In this document: positions 8,947 through 17,269 of the stretch, piece after piece
Layout: every line of letters begins with the position of its first letter
Position numbering within the stretch: position 1 is the first letter of the stretch
Assembly: GCA_027490195.1 (NCBI GenBank)
Contig: JAIXYN010000070.1
Location: 1-64,000, forward strand
Source of the DNA: Verrucomicrobiaceae bacterium
GTDB lineage: Bacteria > Verrucomicrobiota > Verrucomicrobiia > Verrucomicrobiales > Verrucomicrobiaceae
DNA length: 64,000 bases
Direction: 5' to 3'
Program-made: the position numbers and the translations under genes
The notes under the pieces: generated by a model
The model's input: only the letters and a program-made list of their open reading frames with translations
What the model was told of the DNA's origin: nothing
Databases searched by the model: none

Positions 8947-10305
8947 ATGCGTTTCCGCAACCTGACACGCCGACGTGAGATCGGCGCCAATTCTTACCTC
9001 CTCGAAGCCGGAGATCATCGTGTTGTGCTCGATTCTGGCATGCACCCGAAACGCGCAGGCCACGAAGCCCTGCCGGATTTCGGCCCGCTACCGCACAAGT
9101 CGGTCAACGCCGCGATCATCACACACGCGCATCATGATCACATTGGCTCCATGCCCGTGCTGCAGCGCAAGCAACCGAACACGCCTGTGCTGATGACCGA
9201 AATCACCGGGGAACTGGCGTCTGCCATGCTGCACAATTCCGTCAACGTGATGACGAAACAGCGCGAAGAGGAAAGCATCCCGGAATATCCGCTCTTCACC
9301 CACCGCGAACTCGATGACATCCGTGCCAAGTGGATCTACCGAGACATCGACCGCCCCTTTGAGATACCCGACACCAACCTGGAAGCCACGATGTTCGACG
9401 CCGGTCACATCCTCGGTTCCACAGGCGTCTTGGTCCGCGAAGGCAGCAACACACTTTTTTATACTGGAGATGTGAACTTCGAAGCGCAGACGATCTGCCG
9501 CGCCGCCGATTTCCCTACCAGCGGCATCGACGTGATGATCGCCGAGACAACGCGTGGCGATTATGCGCGCCCGGAAGGCTTTTCCCGCAAAGGCGAAAAA
9601 GAACGTCTCGCCGGAGTGATCCGCGAAACGCATGAAGCTGGTGGTGCCGTCATGATCCCAGTCTTTGCCCTCGGTAAAACACAGGAGGTCATGCTCATGC
9701 TGCACGAACTGCATCAGGAAGGCCTCATCCCTGAGATGCCGCTCTACATCGGCGGTCTGAGCACCAAGATCACCGTGCTCTATGATCACTACGCCTCTCG
9801 CAGCCGTCGCAGCTATCCAGGCTTCCGCCTGCTGGAAGACATGAAGATGCTCGTGCCACGCAAGAGCAAGAAGCGCGTGGAGCTGGTTTCCAGCCCGCGC
9901 TCACTTTACGCGCTTTCCAGCGGCATGATGACGGAGCACACGGTCTCCAACACCTTCGCGCAAAAATTCCTCGATAACCCGCGCAACACCGTCTGCTTCG
10001 TCGGCTACACCGATCCCGATTCCCCTGGCTACAAGATCCGCAATGCCACCCCCGGCACGATGATCAAACTCGCCAAAGACATGCCCGCCGTGGCCCTGAA
10101 TGCCCGCATCGAGAGCTTCGATCTCAGCGCCCATGCTTCACGTGAGCAGATCGCCGAATACATTGAGAAAGTGAAGCCCAAGAAGCTCCTGCTCGTGCAC
10201 GGCGAAGAGCCCGCACAGATGTGGTTCACCCGCCGCTTCAACGAAAGCATTCCCGAAACGGTGATCATCCGCCCAGAACCCAATCAGCCAGTCGACCTCT
10301 GGTAA
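8947..10305 (+). CDS. Metallo-beta-lactamase/beta-CASP RNase, CPSF-like
   Basis: Predicted zinc-dependent ribonuclease of the beta-CASP family (YSH1/CPSF-type bacterial homologues), 452 residues, cytoplasmic. Motif 2 is THAHHDHIG (His60, His62, Asp64, His65). DAGHILGS is motif 3 and FYTGD motif 4. The beta-CASP insertion follows (IPVFALGKTQEVMLML, SSGMM). The C-terminal motifs are LSAHASREQI and LLVHGE. It is smaller than RNase J, without its C-terminal domain, and fits the CPSF73-like group. folA starts 9 bp downstream, so the two genes are likely co-transcribed. Confidence 0.88.
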   Translation: MRFRNLTRRREIGANSYLLEAGDHRVVLDSGMHPKRAGHEALPDFGPLPHKSVNAAIITHAHHDHIGSMPVLQRKQPNTPVLMTEITGELASAMLHNSVNVMTKQREEESIPEYPLFTHRELDDIRAKWIYRDIDRPFEIPDTNLEATMFDAGHILGSTGVLVREGSNTLFYTGDVNFEAQTICRAADFPTSGIDVMIAETTRGDYARPEGFSRKGEKERLAGVIRETHEAGGAVMIPVFALGKTQEVMLMLHELHQEGLIPEMPLYIGGLSTKITVLYDHYASRSRRSYPGFRLLEDMKMLVPRKSKKRVELVSSPRSLYALSSGMMTEHTVSNTFAQKFLDNPRNTVCFVGYTDPDSPGYKIRNATPGTMIKLAKDMPAVALNARIESFDLSAHASREQIAEYIEKVKPKKLLLVHGEEPAQMWFTRRFNESIPETVIIRPEPNQPVDLW

Positions 10306-10314
10306 TTTCCGGCC

Positions 10315-10785
10315 ATGCCTCGTCTCGTCGCCATCGTTGCCATGTCGAGTAACCGCGTCATTGGACGTGAGGGTAAACTGCCGTGGCATTTCCCGGAGGA
10401 TTTGAAGTTTTTTAAACGGACGACGCTCGGCCATCCCATCCTCATGGGGCGTGCGACGTTTGACTCCATTGGCAGGCCGCTGCCAGGACGCCAGAACATT
10501 GTTTTAAGCCACACGATGGCACCTCGCGAAGGGGTCACTGTCATTCGCAGCGCCGCCGAACTGCCGCAGGTCTGCGGTGAGGCTGAAACCGTCTTTGTCA
10601 TCGGTGGCGCACGCGTGTTCGAAGAATTCCTGCCGCAGTGCGATGGCTTCTACCTGACCTTCATCACCGAAGAATACGAAGGCGATGTCCTGCTTCCGCC
10701 TTTCGAGCCCCTTTTCCGCCTCAAGGAGGTGGTCGGCCAATTTGAAGGTTTGGAGTTCCGCTATTACGAGAAAGCGGATGCATGA
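10315..10785 (+). CDS. folA: Dihydrofolate reductase
   Basis: Reduces dihydrofolate to tetrahydrofolate with NADPH; 156 residues, the usual length. The N-terminal strand IVAMSSNRVIGREGKLPWHFPEDLKFF carries the WHxPEDL substrate-binding loop with the acidic active-site residue. GHPILMGRATFDSIGRPLPGR is the NADPH-binding block and FVIGGARVFEEFLP the second nucleotide-binding motif. It starts 9 bp after the beta-CASP nuclease gene. No thyA is adjacent. Confidence 0.94.
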   Translation: MPRLVAIVAMSSNRVIGREGKLPWHFPEDLKFFKRTTLGHPILMGRATFDSIGRPLPGRQNIVLSHTMAPREGVTVIRSAAELPQVCGEAETVFVIGGARVFEEFLPQCDGFYLTFITEEYEGDVLLPPFEPLFRLKEVVGQFEGLEFRYYEKADA

Positions 10786-10816
10786 GGATTGAGTGACTTC
10801 AGCGGCATCAGCCCCA

Positions 10817-11812
10817 TCAATTCTCCACCTTCACCAGTGCGACACGGCGGTTCTTCGCACGGCCTTCGTCGCTGCTGTTGCTGGCGATCGGGCATTGGTA
10901 GCCGACACCGCAGGGAGTGAGCCTTGAGGCCGCCGAGGGCAACCGCTTGCTCAGCGCGGCGACCACGGATGCGGCACGGTTTTGGGAAAGCTCAATGTTC
11001 CCTTCAAACTTGCCCACGGTGTCTGTATGGCCGACGACGAGAAGGCGCAGAGCGGGGTCGGACTTCAGTAGTTTAGCAACTTCATCGAGCGTGACGTCGG
11101 ACTCCGGTTTGAGCGCGGCGGAGCCAGTGTCAAAGTGAAAGCCGTAGAGGTTCACAGAACCCTGCTGGATGATCCCAGAAGCCATTTCCTCGGCTTTGAC
11201 GAGGACCATCTTCTCTTCCATGGTCTGGGTCTCGATTAGATCAACCGCGATCACGGGCACTCCGGGTTGCGGCTGCAAATCCTTAGGCGTGACGGTGCCT
11301 GCTTTGTAGTTCGCGACGAACAGCGCCAAGTGCGCACCACCTTTCTTCGCAGCGAGGTAACGAGCACCGGGGTGGCAGATACCAAAGGTGCCGCCAGGTC
11401 GATTCGCAAAAAGCGATTGAAACAGCATGCCTTTTCCAGCACTGAGCTCCTCGCCAGTGCCTTCCCACAGCGTCTCCCAGCCTCCAGCGGCGAGTTCGCT
11501 CTGATAGTTTTTAAAGACTTCCAGCGCCGTGCGGTTTGGATCCTTGCTGACATAAGTCACCTTCGTGATCTTCCCTTCCAGTGGGAGACTCTTGGCAAAG
11601 AGATTCACATTCCCAGGCTTTTTGGTCAGCTTGCCCAGAGGCAGTGTGTAACTCCCAAAAACTTTCTCCTCATAAAGTGTGGTGCGCGTGCCTTCATAGC
11701 GCTTCAGTCCTGCTGGGTCTTTGGACCCGGGAAGATCCTCAGGGCTTTGAGCGCACAGGGATGATGACAAGCCGGTAAGCAGGGCGAAGAAGGCGATCAG
11801 CTTGAGGTTCAT
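10817..11812 (-). CDS. OmpA-family envelope protein with DUF4892-like N-terminus
   Basis: Exported protein of 331 residues. A signal peptide occupies 1-21 (FFALLTGLSSSLCAQ). The region to ~200 resembles DUF4892, including EVFKNYQSELAAGGWETL. The C-terminal ~110 residues form an OmpA-like peptidoglycan-binding domain with FHFDTGSAALKPES, LLVVGHTDTVG and LSQNRAASVVAAL. It probably tethers the outer membrane or periplasm to peptidoglycan. It is convergent with folA, with 31 bp between the stops. Confidence 0.85.
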   Translation of the reverse strand: MNLKLIAFFALLTGLSSSLCAQSPEDLPGSKDPAGLKRYEGTRTTLYEEKVFGSYTLPLGKLTKKPGNVNLFAKSLPLEGKITKVTYVSKDPNRTALEVFKNYQSELAAGGWETLWEGTGEELSAGKGMLFQSLFANRPGGTFGICHPGARYLAAKKGGAHLALFVANYKAGTVTPKDLQPQPGVPVIAVDLIETQTMEEKMVLVKAEEMASGIIQQGSVNLYGFHFDTGSAALKPESDVTLDEVAKLLKSDPALRLLVVGHTDTVGKFEGNIELSQNRAASVVAALSKRLPSAASRLTPCGVGYQCPIASNSSDEGRAKNRRVALVKVEN

Positions 11813-11939
11813 GGAGAAGAGTAAATTGTGTGATACCTAGGCTAAAGCAAGCAAACAGCTCTCTCCACTTACCGCAAGGGACCAGCCGCATCGGCATTTA
11901 GGCGGGGGGCCAGACAATCTCACATCTTCCTTACAACTC

Positions 11940-12101
11940 ATTTACGAGCTCCTGACGCATGCTTTTCGATCTGTGAAATACTACCATCAGACAACGAACC
12001 GAACGCGGTTCAGTCAAAATTTTCAAATAGTGGTTCCTTCTGGCTGTTGGACTCTATCAAGCGACGGGGCGGATCGTGTGATCCGCCCCGTTTGCTTTTT
12101 T
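11940..12101 (+). ncRNA. Candidate small RNA or attenuated leader
   Basis: The segment has no ORF, carries the hairpin at 11996-12011 and ends in the intrinsic terminator at 12066-12101. The left boundary is a guess; no promoter was identified with confidence. It could be an independent sRNA or the leader of the phosphoesterase gene at 12213. It does not match any RNA family I recognise. Confidence 0.3.
12066..12101 (+). terminator. Strong rho-independent terminator
   Basis: A perfect 10-bp stem GGGGCGGATC/GATCCGCCCC with a GTGT loop is followed by GTTTGCTTTTTT on the plus strand. No plus-strand gene lies immediately upstream, since the previous gene is on the minus strand. Its transcript is therefore either a small RNA or the 5' leader of the gene at 12213. 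Confidence 0.85.
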
Positions 12102-12212
12102 CGAAACAAACGATGGGGCAAGGCGTGGGGCGCTGGAGTGTTTCTGATACCGAAATGCTTGATTTCCCTGCTCATGTCCCGAAGGTAAGGTTCTCGCCGC
12201 CAACCTTAGACG

Positions 12213-12935
12213 ATGAAATTCGCCATTTTCGGAGACATCCACGCCAACCTCGAAGCCCTACAGACCGTTCTGTGGGACGCTCAGGAGCAGGGTTGTTCCA
12301 ATTACGTCTGTCTCGGCGACATTGTAGGATACGCGGCCAATCCCGTGGAATGCCTGCAAACCGTGCAAGATCTGGGCTGCCCCGTGGTGCGTGGCAACCA
12401 CGACGAAGGTGCTGCCAGCGAGAGCTCCCTCGAAGAATTGAATCCTCTGGCCCAGAATGCCCTGCTCTGGACCCGCGAACAGCTCAGCGAGGAGCAACGC
12501 CAGTGGCTGCGGGATCTAAAACTGGTGCGCCAGGTCCGCGACTTCACCATCGTCCACGCCACACTCGATTCTCCCGGCAACTGGGGTTACGTGACCAACC
12601 GCTTTGATGCGATGGCCAGCTTCAGCTACCAGTTCACCCAGGTGTGCTTCTACGGCCACACGCATGTGCCGCGCATCTTTGAAAAAGACGACGCCGTACG
12701 TGCCGCCCGCGGCACCGACGTCATGCTCCAACGCGGTGTGAAATACTTCGTCAATGTGGGCAGTGTCGGCCAGCCCCGCGACGGCGACTGGCGTGCCGCC
12801 TACGCCATCTATGACGTGCAGGCGCAGACGATCTCGATCCGCCGGTTGGAATACGACATCGAAACCGCGCAGGGTAAAATCCGCGCTGCTGGTCTGCCCT
12901 CTCTGCTGGCCGACCGCCTTGCCTTGGGCAAATGA
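12213..12935 (+). CDS. Cytoplasmic metallophosphoesterase
   Basis: Calcineurin-like phosphoesterase of 240 residues with all metal-binding motifs: GDIHAN (residues 8-13), GDIVGY, GNHDEG, a His in TIVHATL, and GHTHVP. There is no signal peptide. Relatives of this size include YfcE/MJ0936-type phosphodiesterases and diadenosine tetraphosphatase-like enzymes; the substrate here is not decided. Its stop overlaps the start of the next gene in an ATGA (12932-12935), so the two are translationally coupled. Confidence 0.85.
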   Translation: MKFAIFGDIHANLEALQTVLWDAQEQGCSNYVCLGDIVGYAANPVECLQTVQDLGCPVVRGNHDEGAASESSLEELNPLAQNALLWTREQLSEEQRQWLRDLKLVRQVRDFTIVHATLDSPGNWGYVTNRFDAMASFSYQFTQVCFYGHTHVPRIFEKDDAVRAARGTDVMLQRGVKYFVNVGSVGQPRDGDWRAAYAIYDVQAQTISIRRLEYDIETAQGKIRAAGLPSLLADRLALGK

Positions 12936-13951
12936 GCGCCGCCACGCGCCAGCTTCCCAGCCTGCGCGACTTCCGCTCCGCGCTCATCGTCAAACCCAGT
13001 TCTTTGGGAGACATCGTCCACACGCTTCCTGCCGTGAAGGCGCTGCGGGATGCGTACCCCCAGATAAAAATCCGCTGGCTCGCTAATTCGGAATGGACGC
13101 CGATCCTTCAGGGCAGCCCGCTGCTCGACGAAGTGATCCCCTTCCCGCGCAAAACGTTTCGTGGCCTCGCTGGCCTGCTGCGGTTCTGGAACTGGCGGCG
13201 CACTTGGATGACCTTACCCCGCGAGGAGCCCGAGATCGTGCTGGATTTCCAAGGCCTGCTGCGCAGCGGAGTGGTCAGCAGCTGGCGTGGGTCGCAAATC
13301 GTCCTCGGCCTTTCGGATGCCCGTGAAGGCTCCCGCTTCTTTTACAATCACACTGTGCCAGTAAATGCCGGAGCCCATGCCGTGGATCGCTATCTCGAGC
13401 TGCCACGTGCTTTGGGCATCCGCATCGAGCCAGAAGACATCGCCTTTGAGCTCACTCCTGGCACCGCGCCCGCCGGGTGGCCAGAGGCGCTGCCAAATTT
13501 CATCGCCGTTCATCCTTGGTCTCGTGGCGAGGGGAAATCACTCTCCAACTCCTCCCTGCAGGCGCTTTGCGATGCCCTGGCTCCGCATCCCGTCGTCCTC
13601 GTCGGCATGACGTCAGACGCGACCCGTCCCACGGGTGACCATGTTCACGACTGGAGCCAGCGCACCTCCCTGCCCGAACTGATCTGGATCATGCGGCAGG
13701 CAAAGTTTTGCATCAGCGTGGACAGCGGACCGATGCACATCGCCGCAGCGGTGAATCCGCAGACACTCGGCATCCATACGTGGAGTGATCCGCGCAAGGT
13801 CGGCCCGTATCCTTCCGGTGCTCAGGTCTGGAAAGGCGGACGCATCGCGCCACGCGGCGAATTTAGTGCTGAGGAATGCCAGAGCGATGCCAGCGTGACG
13901 GATCAAGACGCACGCGGCATCGGCGAATGGGTGTGCCAGAGACTGGCCTGA
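12932..13951 (+). CDS. Glycosyltransferase family 9, heptosyltransferase-like
   Basis: A 339-residue GT9 enzyme related to lipopolysaccharide heptosyltransferases I/II (WaaC/WaaF). The N-terminal domain begins ALIVKPSSLGDIVHTLPAVKAL, the family signature. FLD-type LDFQGLLRSG follows. The C-terminal nucleotide-sugar domain has AVHPWSRGEGK, LVGM and the CISVDSGPMHIAAAV block. This implies a Gram-negative outer membrane with a heptose-type or related core sugar. It is coupled to the phosphoesterase by a 4-nt overlap. Calling it waaC or waaF specifically would go beyond the evidence. Confidence 0.87.
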   Translation: MSAATRQLPSLRDFRSALIVKPSSLGDIVHTLPAVKALRDAYPQIKIRWLANSEWTPILQGSPLLDEVIPFPRKTFRGLAGLLRFWNWRRTWMTLPREEPEIVLDFQGLLRSGVVSSWRGSQIVLGLSDAREGSRFFYNHTVPVNAGAHAVDRYLELPRALGIRIEPEDIAFELTPGTAPAGWPEALPNFIAVHPWSRGEGKSLSNSSLQALCDALAPHPVVLVGMTSDATRPTGDHVHDWSQRTSLPELIWIMRQAKFCISVDSGPMHIAAAVNPQTLGIHTWSDPRKVGPYPSGAQVWKGGRIAPRGEFSAEECQSDASVTDQDARGIGEWVCQRLA

Positions 13952-14075
13952 TAAATCGCGCAGTTGAAAAAGAGTCTGAAGATCCCCCTTCGTGAGAAGG
14001 ATGGTGGATGGTCTCAAAGGCTGGCTGGGGAAGTGCGCAGTGAGTTTTGAACCGCACAGTGCGAGGAATGGGAGG

Positions 14076-14095
14076 TGCCTGTGCGCGCACAGGCA
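14076..14095. repeat. Perfect 20-bp palindrome
   Basis: The half-site TGCCTGTGCG is followed directly by its reverse complement CGCACAGGCA. There is no T-run after it, so a terminator is unlikely. It abuts the left end of the dispersed repeat copy B. Confidence 0.6.
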
Positions 14096-14098
14096 AAT

Positions 14099-14281
14099 GC
14101 TGGGGCGTGTGAAGGTCCTCGCAGTCGGGCGGTTTGGCGGAGATGGCGCTGGGCGATGAAATGCCTTGGACGCCAAACACGACCAACCTACAGCCCCGAG
14201 CGCCGGGCCTAGCATCTGTTTGGGAACAGGTTTCCGCTGCGTCCGGAATACAGACCTGTTTTGAGTTGTGCGTGGTATGAG
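14099..14281. repeat. Dispersed intergenic repeat, copy B
   Basis: This is the partner of 64-221. It is ~25 bp longer because of an insertion in the middle (around 14190-14245). The right end ACAGACCTGTTTT...GGTAT is kept in both copies. It lies within 15 bp of the 3' end of the minus-strand gene at 14293. Confidence 0.75.
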
Positions 14282-14292
14282 ATGGCTGCCGG

Positions 14293-14562
14293 TTACTTCT
14301 TCGCGGCGGCATCCTTGACCATCTTCACATACTTGGCGGGATCCGCCTTAAAGTCCTTGAGGCAGGACTTGCAGCAAAGATACACGTCCGTGCCTTCGTG
14401 AGTGACTTTGACCGGCTTGCCCATCCCGCCACCAAAAGCTTCGCCGGAGACGGCGCAGGTTTTGAGCGTGTAGCTGGCAGGGATGCCTTCAGGGGCCTTG
14501 GTGTCGGCGGCATGAAGGAAGCTGAGGCTGAATGTGAAAAGTAGGCCAAGGATGACTTTCAT
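14293..14562 (-). CDS. Small secreted YHS/TRASH-like metal-site protein
   Basis: An 89-residue protein with an 18-residue signal peptide (MKVILGLLFTFSLSFLHAAD). The mature part carries TCAVSGEAFGGGMGKPVKV and VYLCCKSCLKDFKADPAKY, resembling the YHS/TRASH treble-clef motif C...C-C..C-x3-F that binds copper or other heavy metals. The ATG at 14562 is preferred over a TTG at 14595 because it gives a clean signal peptide. It is a stand-alone gene. A role in periplasmic metal handling is inference from the motif. Confidence 0.7.
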   Translation of the reverse strand: MKVILGLLFTFSLSFLHAADTKAPEGIPASYTLKTCAVSGEAFGGGMGKPVKVTHEGTDVYLCCKSCLKDFKADPAKYVKMVKDAAAKK

Positions 14563-14693
14563 GGTGATGTTGGAGGTGATTAGCAAACGACGCAAAACTC
14601 ACAAATCATACCATCCGGAGAGGTAAAGAACAAGATCGCAGACAAAGGGTTTTCGAAGTGCTCAAGCCGGTTCTTTCCAAGCTTCGCGATGAT

Positions 14694-16253
14694 TTAGTGC
14701 TCCATTCGCAAAGGACCACCGCTTCGCACGTCCGTGAGTTTGCCGTGGCGGATCGTGACACCGCCGTTCACGATCACGTGATCAAAGCCTTCCGCGAAAT
14801 GATGTGGGTCGCTGAAGGTGGCTGGATCACCGACTTTGTCAGGATCAAAGATCACGATGTCCGCATGAGCACCCGCTTTGAGCACACCTCGATCTTTGAG
14901 ATGAAAAGTCTGCGCCGGCAGTGAGGTCATGCGGCGCACGGCTTCAGGCAAAGTCAGCAGTTTCAATTCGCGCACGTAGCGGCCCAGCACCCGTGCGTTG
15001 TTGCCGTAGCTGCGTGGATGTGGCACGTCTTCACCCAGACGGCGTGGACTGCCGTCACTGGCGATCATGGTGAGAGGGTGCTTCAGGAAGATCTGTAAAT
15101 CGTCCTCGTTCATCCCGTGAAAGATGGCACTGGCGCCGCCCTGAGCCTCGATCTCAAGGATGACTTCGATTTGATCTTGGAGCGTATCCGCACCACGCCG
15201 CATCTTCGCCGCCTCAGGAATCGTCTTGCCGTTGAGCGACGGGTCGGCCTTGCAGCGGGCAATCACCGCATATCCGTAATCTTTGCGCCCCTGGCGTTCA
15301 CGCATCTTGGCCATGCTGGCGATGATCGCGGCTTTCTTCTGAGGATCAGAAATCCGTGCGATGAAGTCTGAGTGCTCGCCTTCGAGCGCGCTGTCCGGCA
15401 AGGTCTGGCGCAAACCAGTACTGGAGGCGGTATAGGCGTACTGATCGTGAGTGATCTTCAAACCATCGGCACGGGCCTTTTCGAGCACTGCAAGCACTTC
15501 ACTTGCCTTCCCCCACGCAGTCGGCCCGGAGAGTTTGATGTGTGAGACTTCGGCACGGACTTTCGCTTTTCGGGCGATGCGGATGATCTCATCCAGTGCC
15601 TCAAAAATGCGTACTGTTTCATAGCGCATATGGCTGACATAGATGCCGTCATGGGCGGCGGCGACCTGCGCAAGCGCTATGAGTTCATCCGTCTTGGCAA
15701 ACGAGCCAGGCACATAGATCAATCCCGTGCTCAAGCCAACCGCGCCATCCTTCATGGCCTGATCAACCAGCCCTTTCATCATGTCGAGTTGTTCGGCATT
15801 TGGCGCACGGATGAAGCTGCCTCCCATGCCCTGCTCACGCACGGAGCCGTGACCGATCAGTGTGGCCACATTGAGAGCGACCTTGGATTCCTCAATCTCT
15901 TGAAAAAACTTCGCCACATCGGTGCGCGAATGACCGCAGTTGCCAGTGATGATGGTCGTCACCCCCATGCGTAGAAAATTCTCCGCAGTCGGGATGAGGC
16001 AGATGTTCTCCGAGTGGGTGTGAACATCGATGAAGCCCGGCGCAGCCACTTTGCCGCCAGCATCAATGACCTCATCGGCCGAGCCTTTGATCTCACCAAC
16101 CGCCACGATGCGCCCGCCTTTTACCGCGACGCTGCCGCGGACAAGCGGACTGCCGCTGCCATCCGCAATCTGCGCATTCGTGATTAGAAGATCAAAATCC
16201 GCCGCCAGCGCGGAACCCGTGAGCAGAAAGGCGAAATAGAGGCCGAGATTCAT
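14694..16253 (-). CDS. Secreted N-acyl-D-amino-acid deacylase (amidohydrolase)
   Basis: D-aminoacylase-type metal-dependent amidohydrolase, 519 residues, with a signal peptide (MNLGLYFAFLLTGSALAADF). The first metal site is DVHTHSEN (His78, His80). The family blocks GNCGHS, SHMRYE, EVSHIK, THDQYAY, and the catalytic-Asp region MIASDGS are all visible. It ends with VLKAGAHADIVIFDP and the beta-sandwich strand. It hydrolyses N-acyl-D-amino acids or related D-dipeptides, here probably in the periplasm. The open frame continues upstream, but the ATG at 16253 marks the signal peptide. It is divergent from ddl, 87 bp apart, which suggests a link to D-amino-acid turnover. Confidence 0.88.
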   Translation of the reverse strand: MNLGLYFAFLLTGSALAADFDLLITNAQIADGSGSPLVRGSVAVKGGRIVAVGEIKGSADEVIDAGGKVAAPGFIDVHTHSENICLIPTAENFLRMGVTTIITGNCGHSRTDVAKFFQEIEESKVALNVATLIGHGSVREQGMGGSFIRAPNAEQLDMMKGLVDQAMKDGAVGLSTGLIYVPGSFAKTDELIALAQVAAAHDGIYVSHMRYETVRIFEALDEIIRIARKAKVRAEVSHIKLSGPTAWGKASEVLAVLEKARADGLKITHDQYAYTASSTGLRQTLPDSALEGEHSDFIARISDPQKKAAIIASMAKMRERQGRKDYGYAVIARCKADPSLNGKTIPEAAKMRRGADTLQDQIEVILEIEAQGGASAIFHGMNEDDLQIFLKHPLTMIASDGSPRRLGEDVPHPRSYGNNARVLGRYVRELKLLTLPEAVRRMTSLPAQTFHLKDRGVLKAGAHADIVIFDPDKVGDPATFSDPHHFAEGFDHVIVNGGVTIRHGKLTDVRSGGPLRMEH

Positions 16254-16340
16254 GATGACAGTGAAAGACGTGGCTGCTGGCACGGACATTGCCAGGATTC
16301 CTTTTGCCAATTCGGCCTCCGCATTCAATATCTTCGCACC

Positions 16341-17264
16341 ATGATCGATCTGACGAACAAGAAAATCGCCCTCCTGATGGGCGGCCCCGGGTCCGAACGC
16401 AAAGTTTCGCTCAAAACCGCCGAAAGCGTCGCAGAGGCACTGCGCAGCAAAGGCGCTATTGTCGTCGAAGTCGATGTCACCGGCCCGGATTTCGAAGTGC
16501 CCGGGGATGTGTTCATCGCCATGAACCTGATCCACGGCACCTTTGGCGAGGACGGCCAGATTCAGGCCATCCTGGAACAACGCGGCATCCGCTACACCGG
16601 TGCGGGCGTGACCAGCAGCCGCATCGCGTTCGACAAGCTGCTGAGCAAGGAGCGTTTCATCTCCGCCGGTGTGCCGACTCCGCTCTCGCAGACCTATCCT
16701 CTTGATGGCAGGCAAGCGCTCGCAATCTCCCTGCCACTCGTCGTCAAACCACCGCGTGAAGGTTCCAGCGTGGGCGTACACATTTGCCACGATCAGGCGG
16801 AACTCGATGCCGCCATTGAAGATGCGAAAAAGTTTGGCGATGACACCCTGATCGAAGACTACGTGGCCGGCAAAGAGCTGACGGTCGGCATTCTCGGCGA
16901 TCAGGTGCTGCCGATCATTCACATCGAACCGGTCGAAGGCTTCTACGACATCAACAACAAGTACCCCTGGATGGGAGGCACTGGCAAAACGAATTACAAC
17001 TGCCCCGCCAATCTCAGCCCCGAGGTGACAAAGGCCGTGCAGGAGGCCGCGCTGAAAGCCTTCCGCTCCTGCGGCACCGAAGTTTACGGTCGTGTCGATG
17101 TCATGCTGCGTGACAGCGATCAAGCTCCCTTCGTGCTCGAGGTGAACACCATTCCCGGCATGACCAGCAGCAGCCTGCTGCCCAAGGCCGCGAAGGCCGT
17201 GGGCATCGAGTTCCCAGATCTGTGCGCCAGGATCATTGAGCTGTCGATTGCTGCGAGGCCCTGA
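16341..17264 (+). CDS. ddl: D-alanine--D-alanine ligase
   Basis: ATP-grasp enzyme joining two D-alanines for peptidoglycan synthesis; 307 residues, the Ddl norm. KIALLMGGPGSERKVSLKT is the N-terminal signature with the first D-Ala-binding Glu. HGTFGEDGQIQAILE is signature 1 and VVKPPREGSSVGV the ATP-grasp block. EVNTIPGMTSSSLLPKAAKAVGI supplies Mg2+ ligands and closes the active site. The gene is isolated from a mur cluster. Confidence 0.94.
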   Translation: MIDLTNKKIALLMGGPGSERKVSLKTAESVAEALRSKGAIVVEVDVTGPDFEVPGDVFIAMNLIHGTFGEDGQIQAILEQRGIRYTGAGVTSSRIAFDKLLSKERFISAGVPTPLSQTYPLDGRQALAISLPLVVKPPREGSSVGVHICHDQAELDAAIEDAKKFGDDTLIEDYVAGKELTVGILGDQVLPIIHIEPVEGFYDINNKYPWMGGTGKTNYNCPANLSPEVTKAVQEAALKAFRSCGTEVYGRVDVMLRDSDQAPFVLEVNTIPGMTSSSLLPKAAKAVGIEFPDLCARIIELSIAARP

Positions 17265-17269
17265 GATAC

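Larger units (their letters stand above)
11813..12212. other. Non-coding divergent region with hairpins
   Basis: No protein gene is supported here. It carries the promoters of the flanking divergent genes, a 6-bp hairpin at 11996-12011 (GAACCG/CGGTTC) and a strong plus-strand terminator at 12066-12101. A terminator ahead of, not behind, the plus-strand gene suggests a small RNA or a leader attenuator. Confidence 0.5.
13952..14292. other. Non-coding convergent region with repeat copy B
   Basis: The gap lies between two convergent genes. It holds a perfect 20-bp palindrome (14076-14095) and the second copy of the dispersed repeat (14099-14281). No gene is supported. Confidence 0.6.

Noticed and set aside
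16254-17123. N-terminal extension of the D-aminoacylase frame
   Set aside because: It overlaps ddl on the other strand and precedes a clear signal peptide at 16253. The extension is an antisense shadow.
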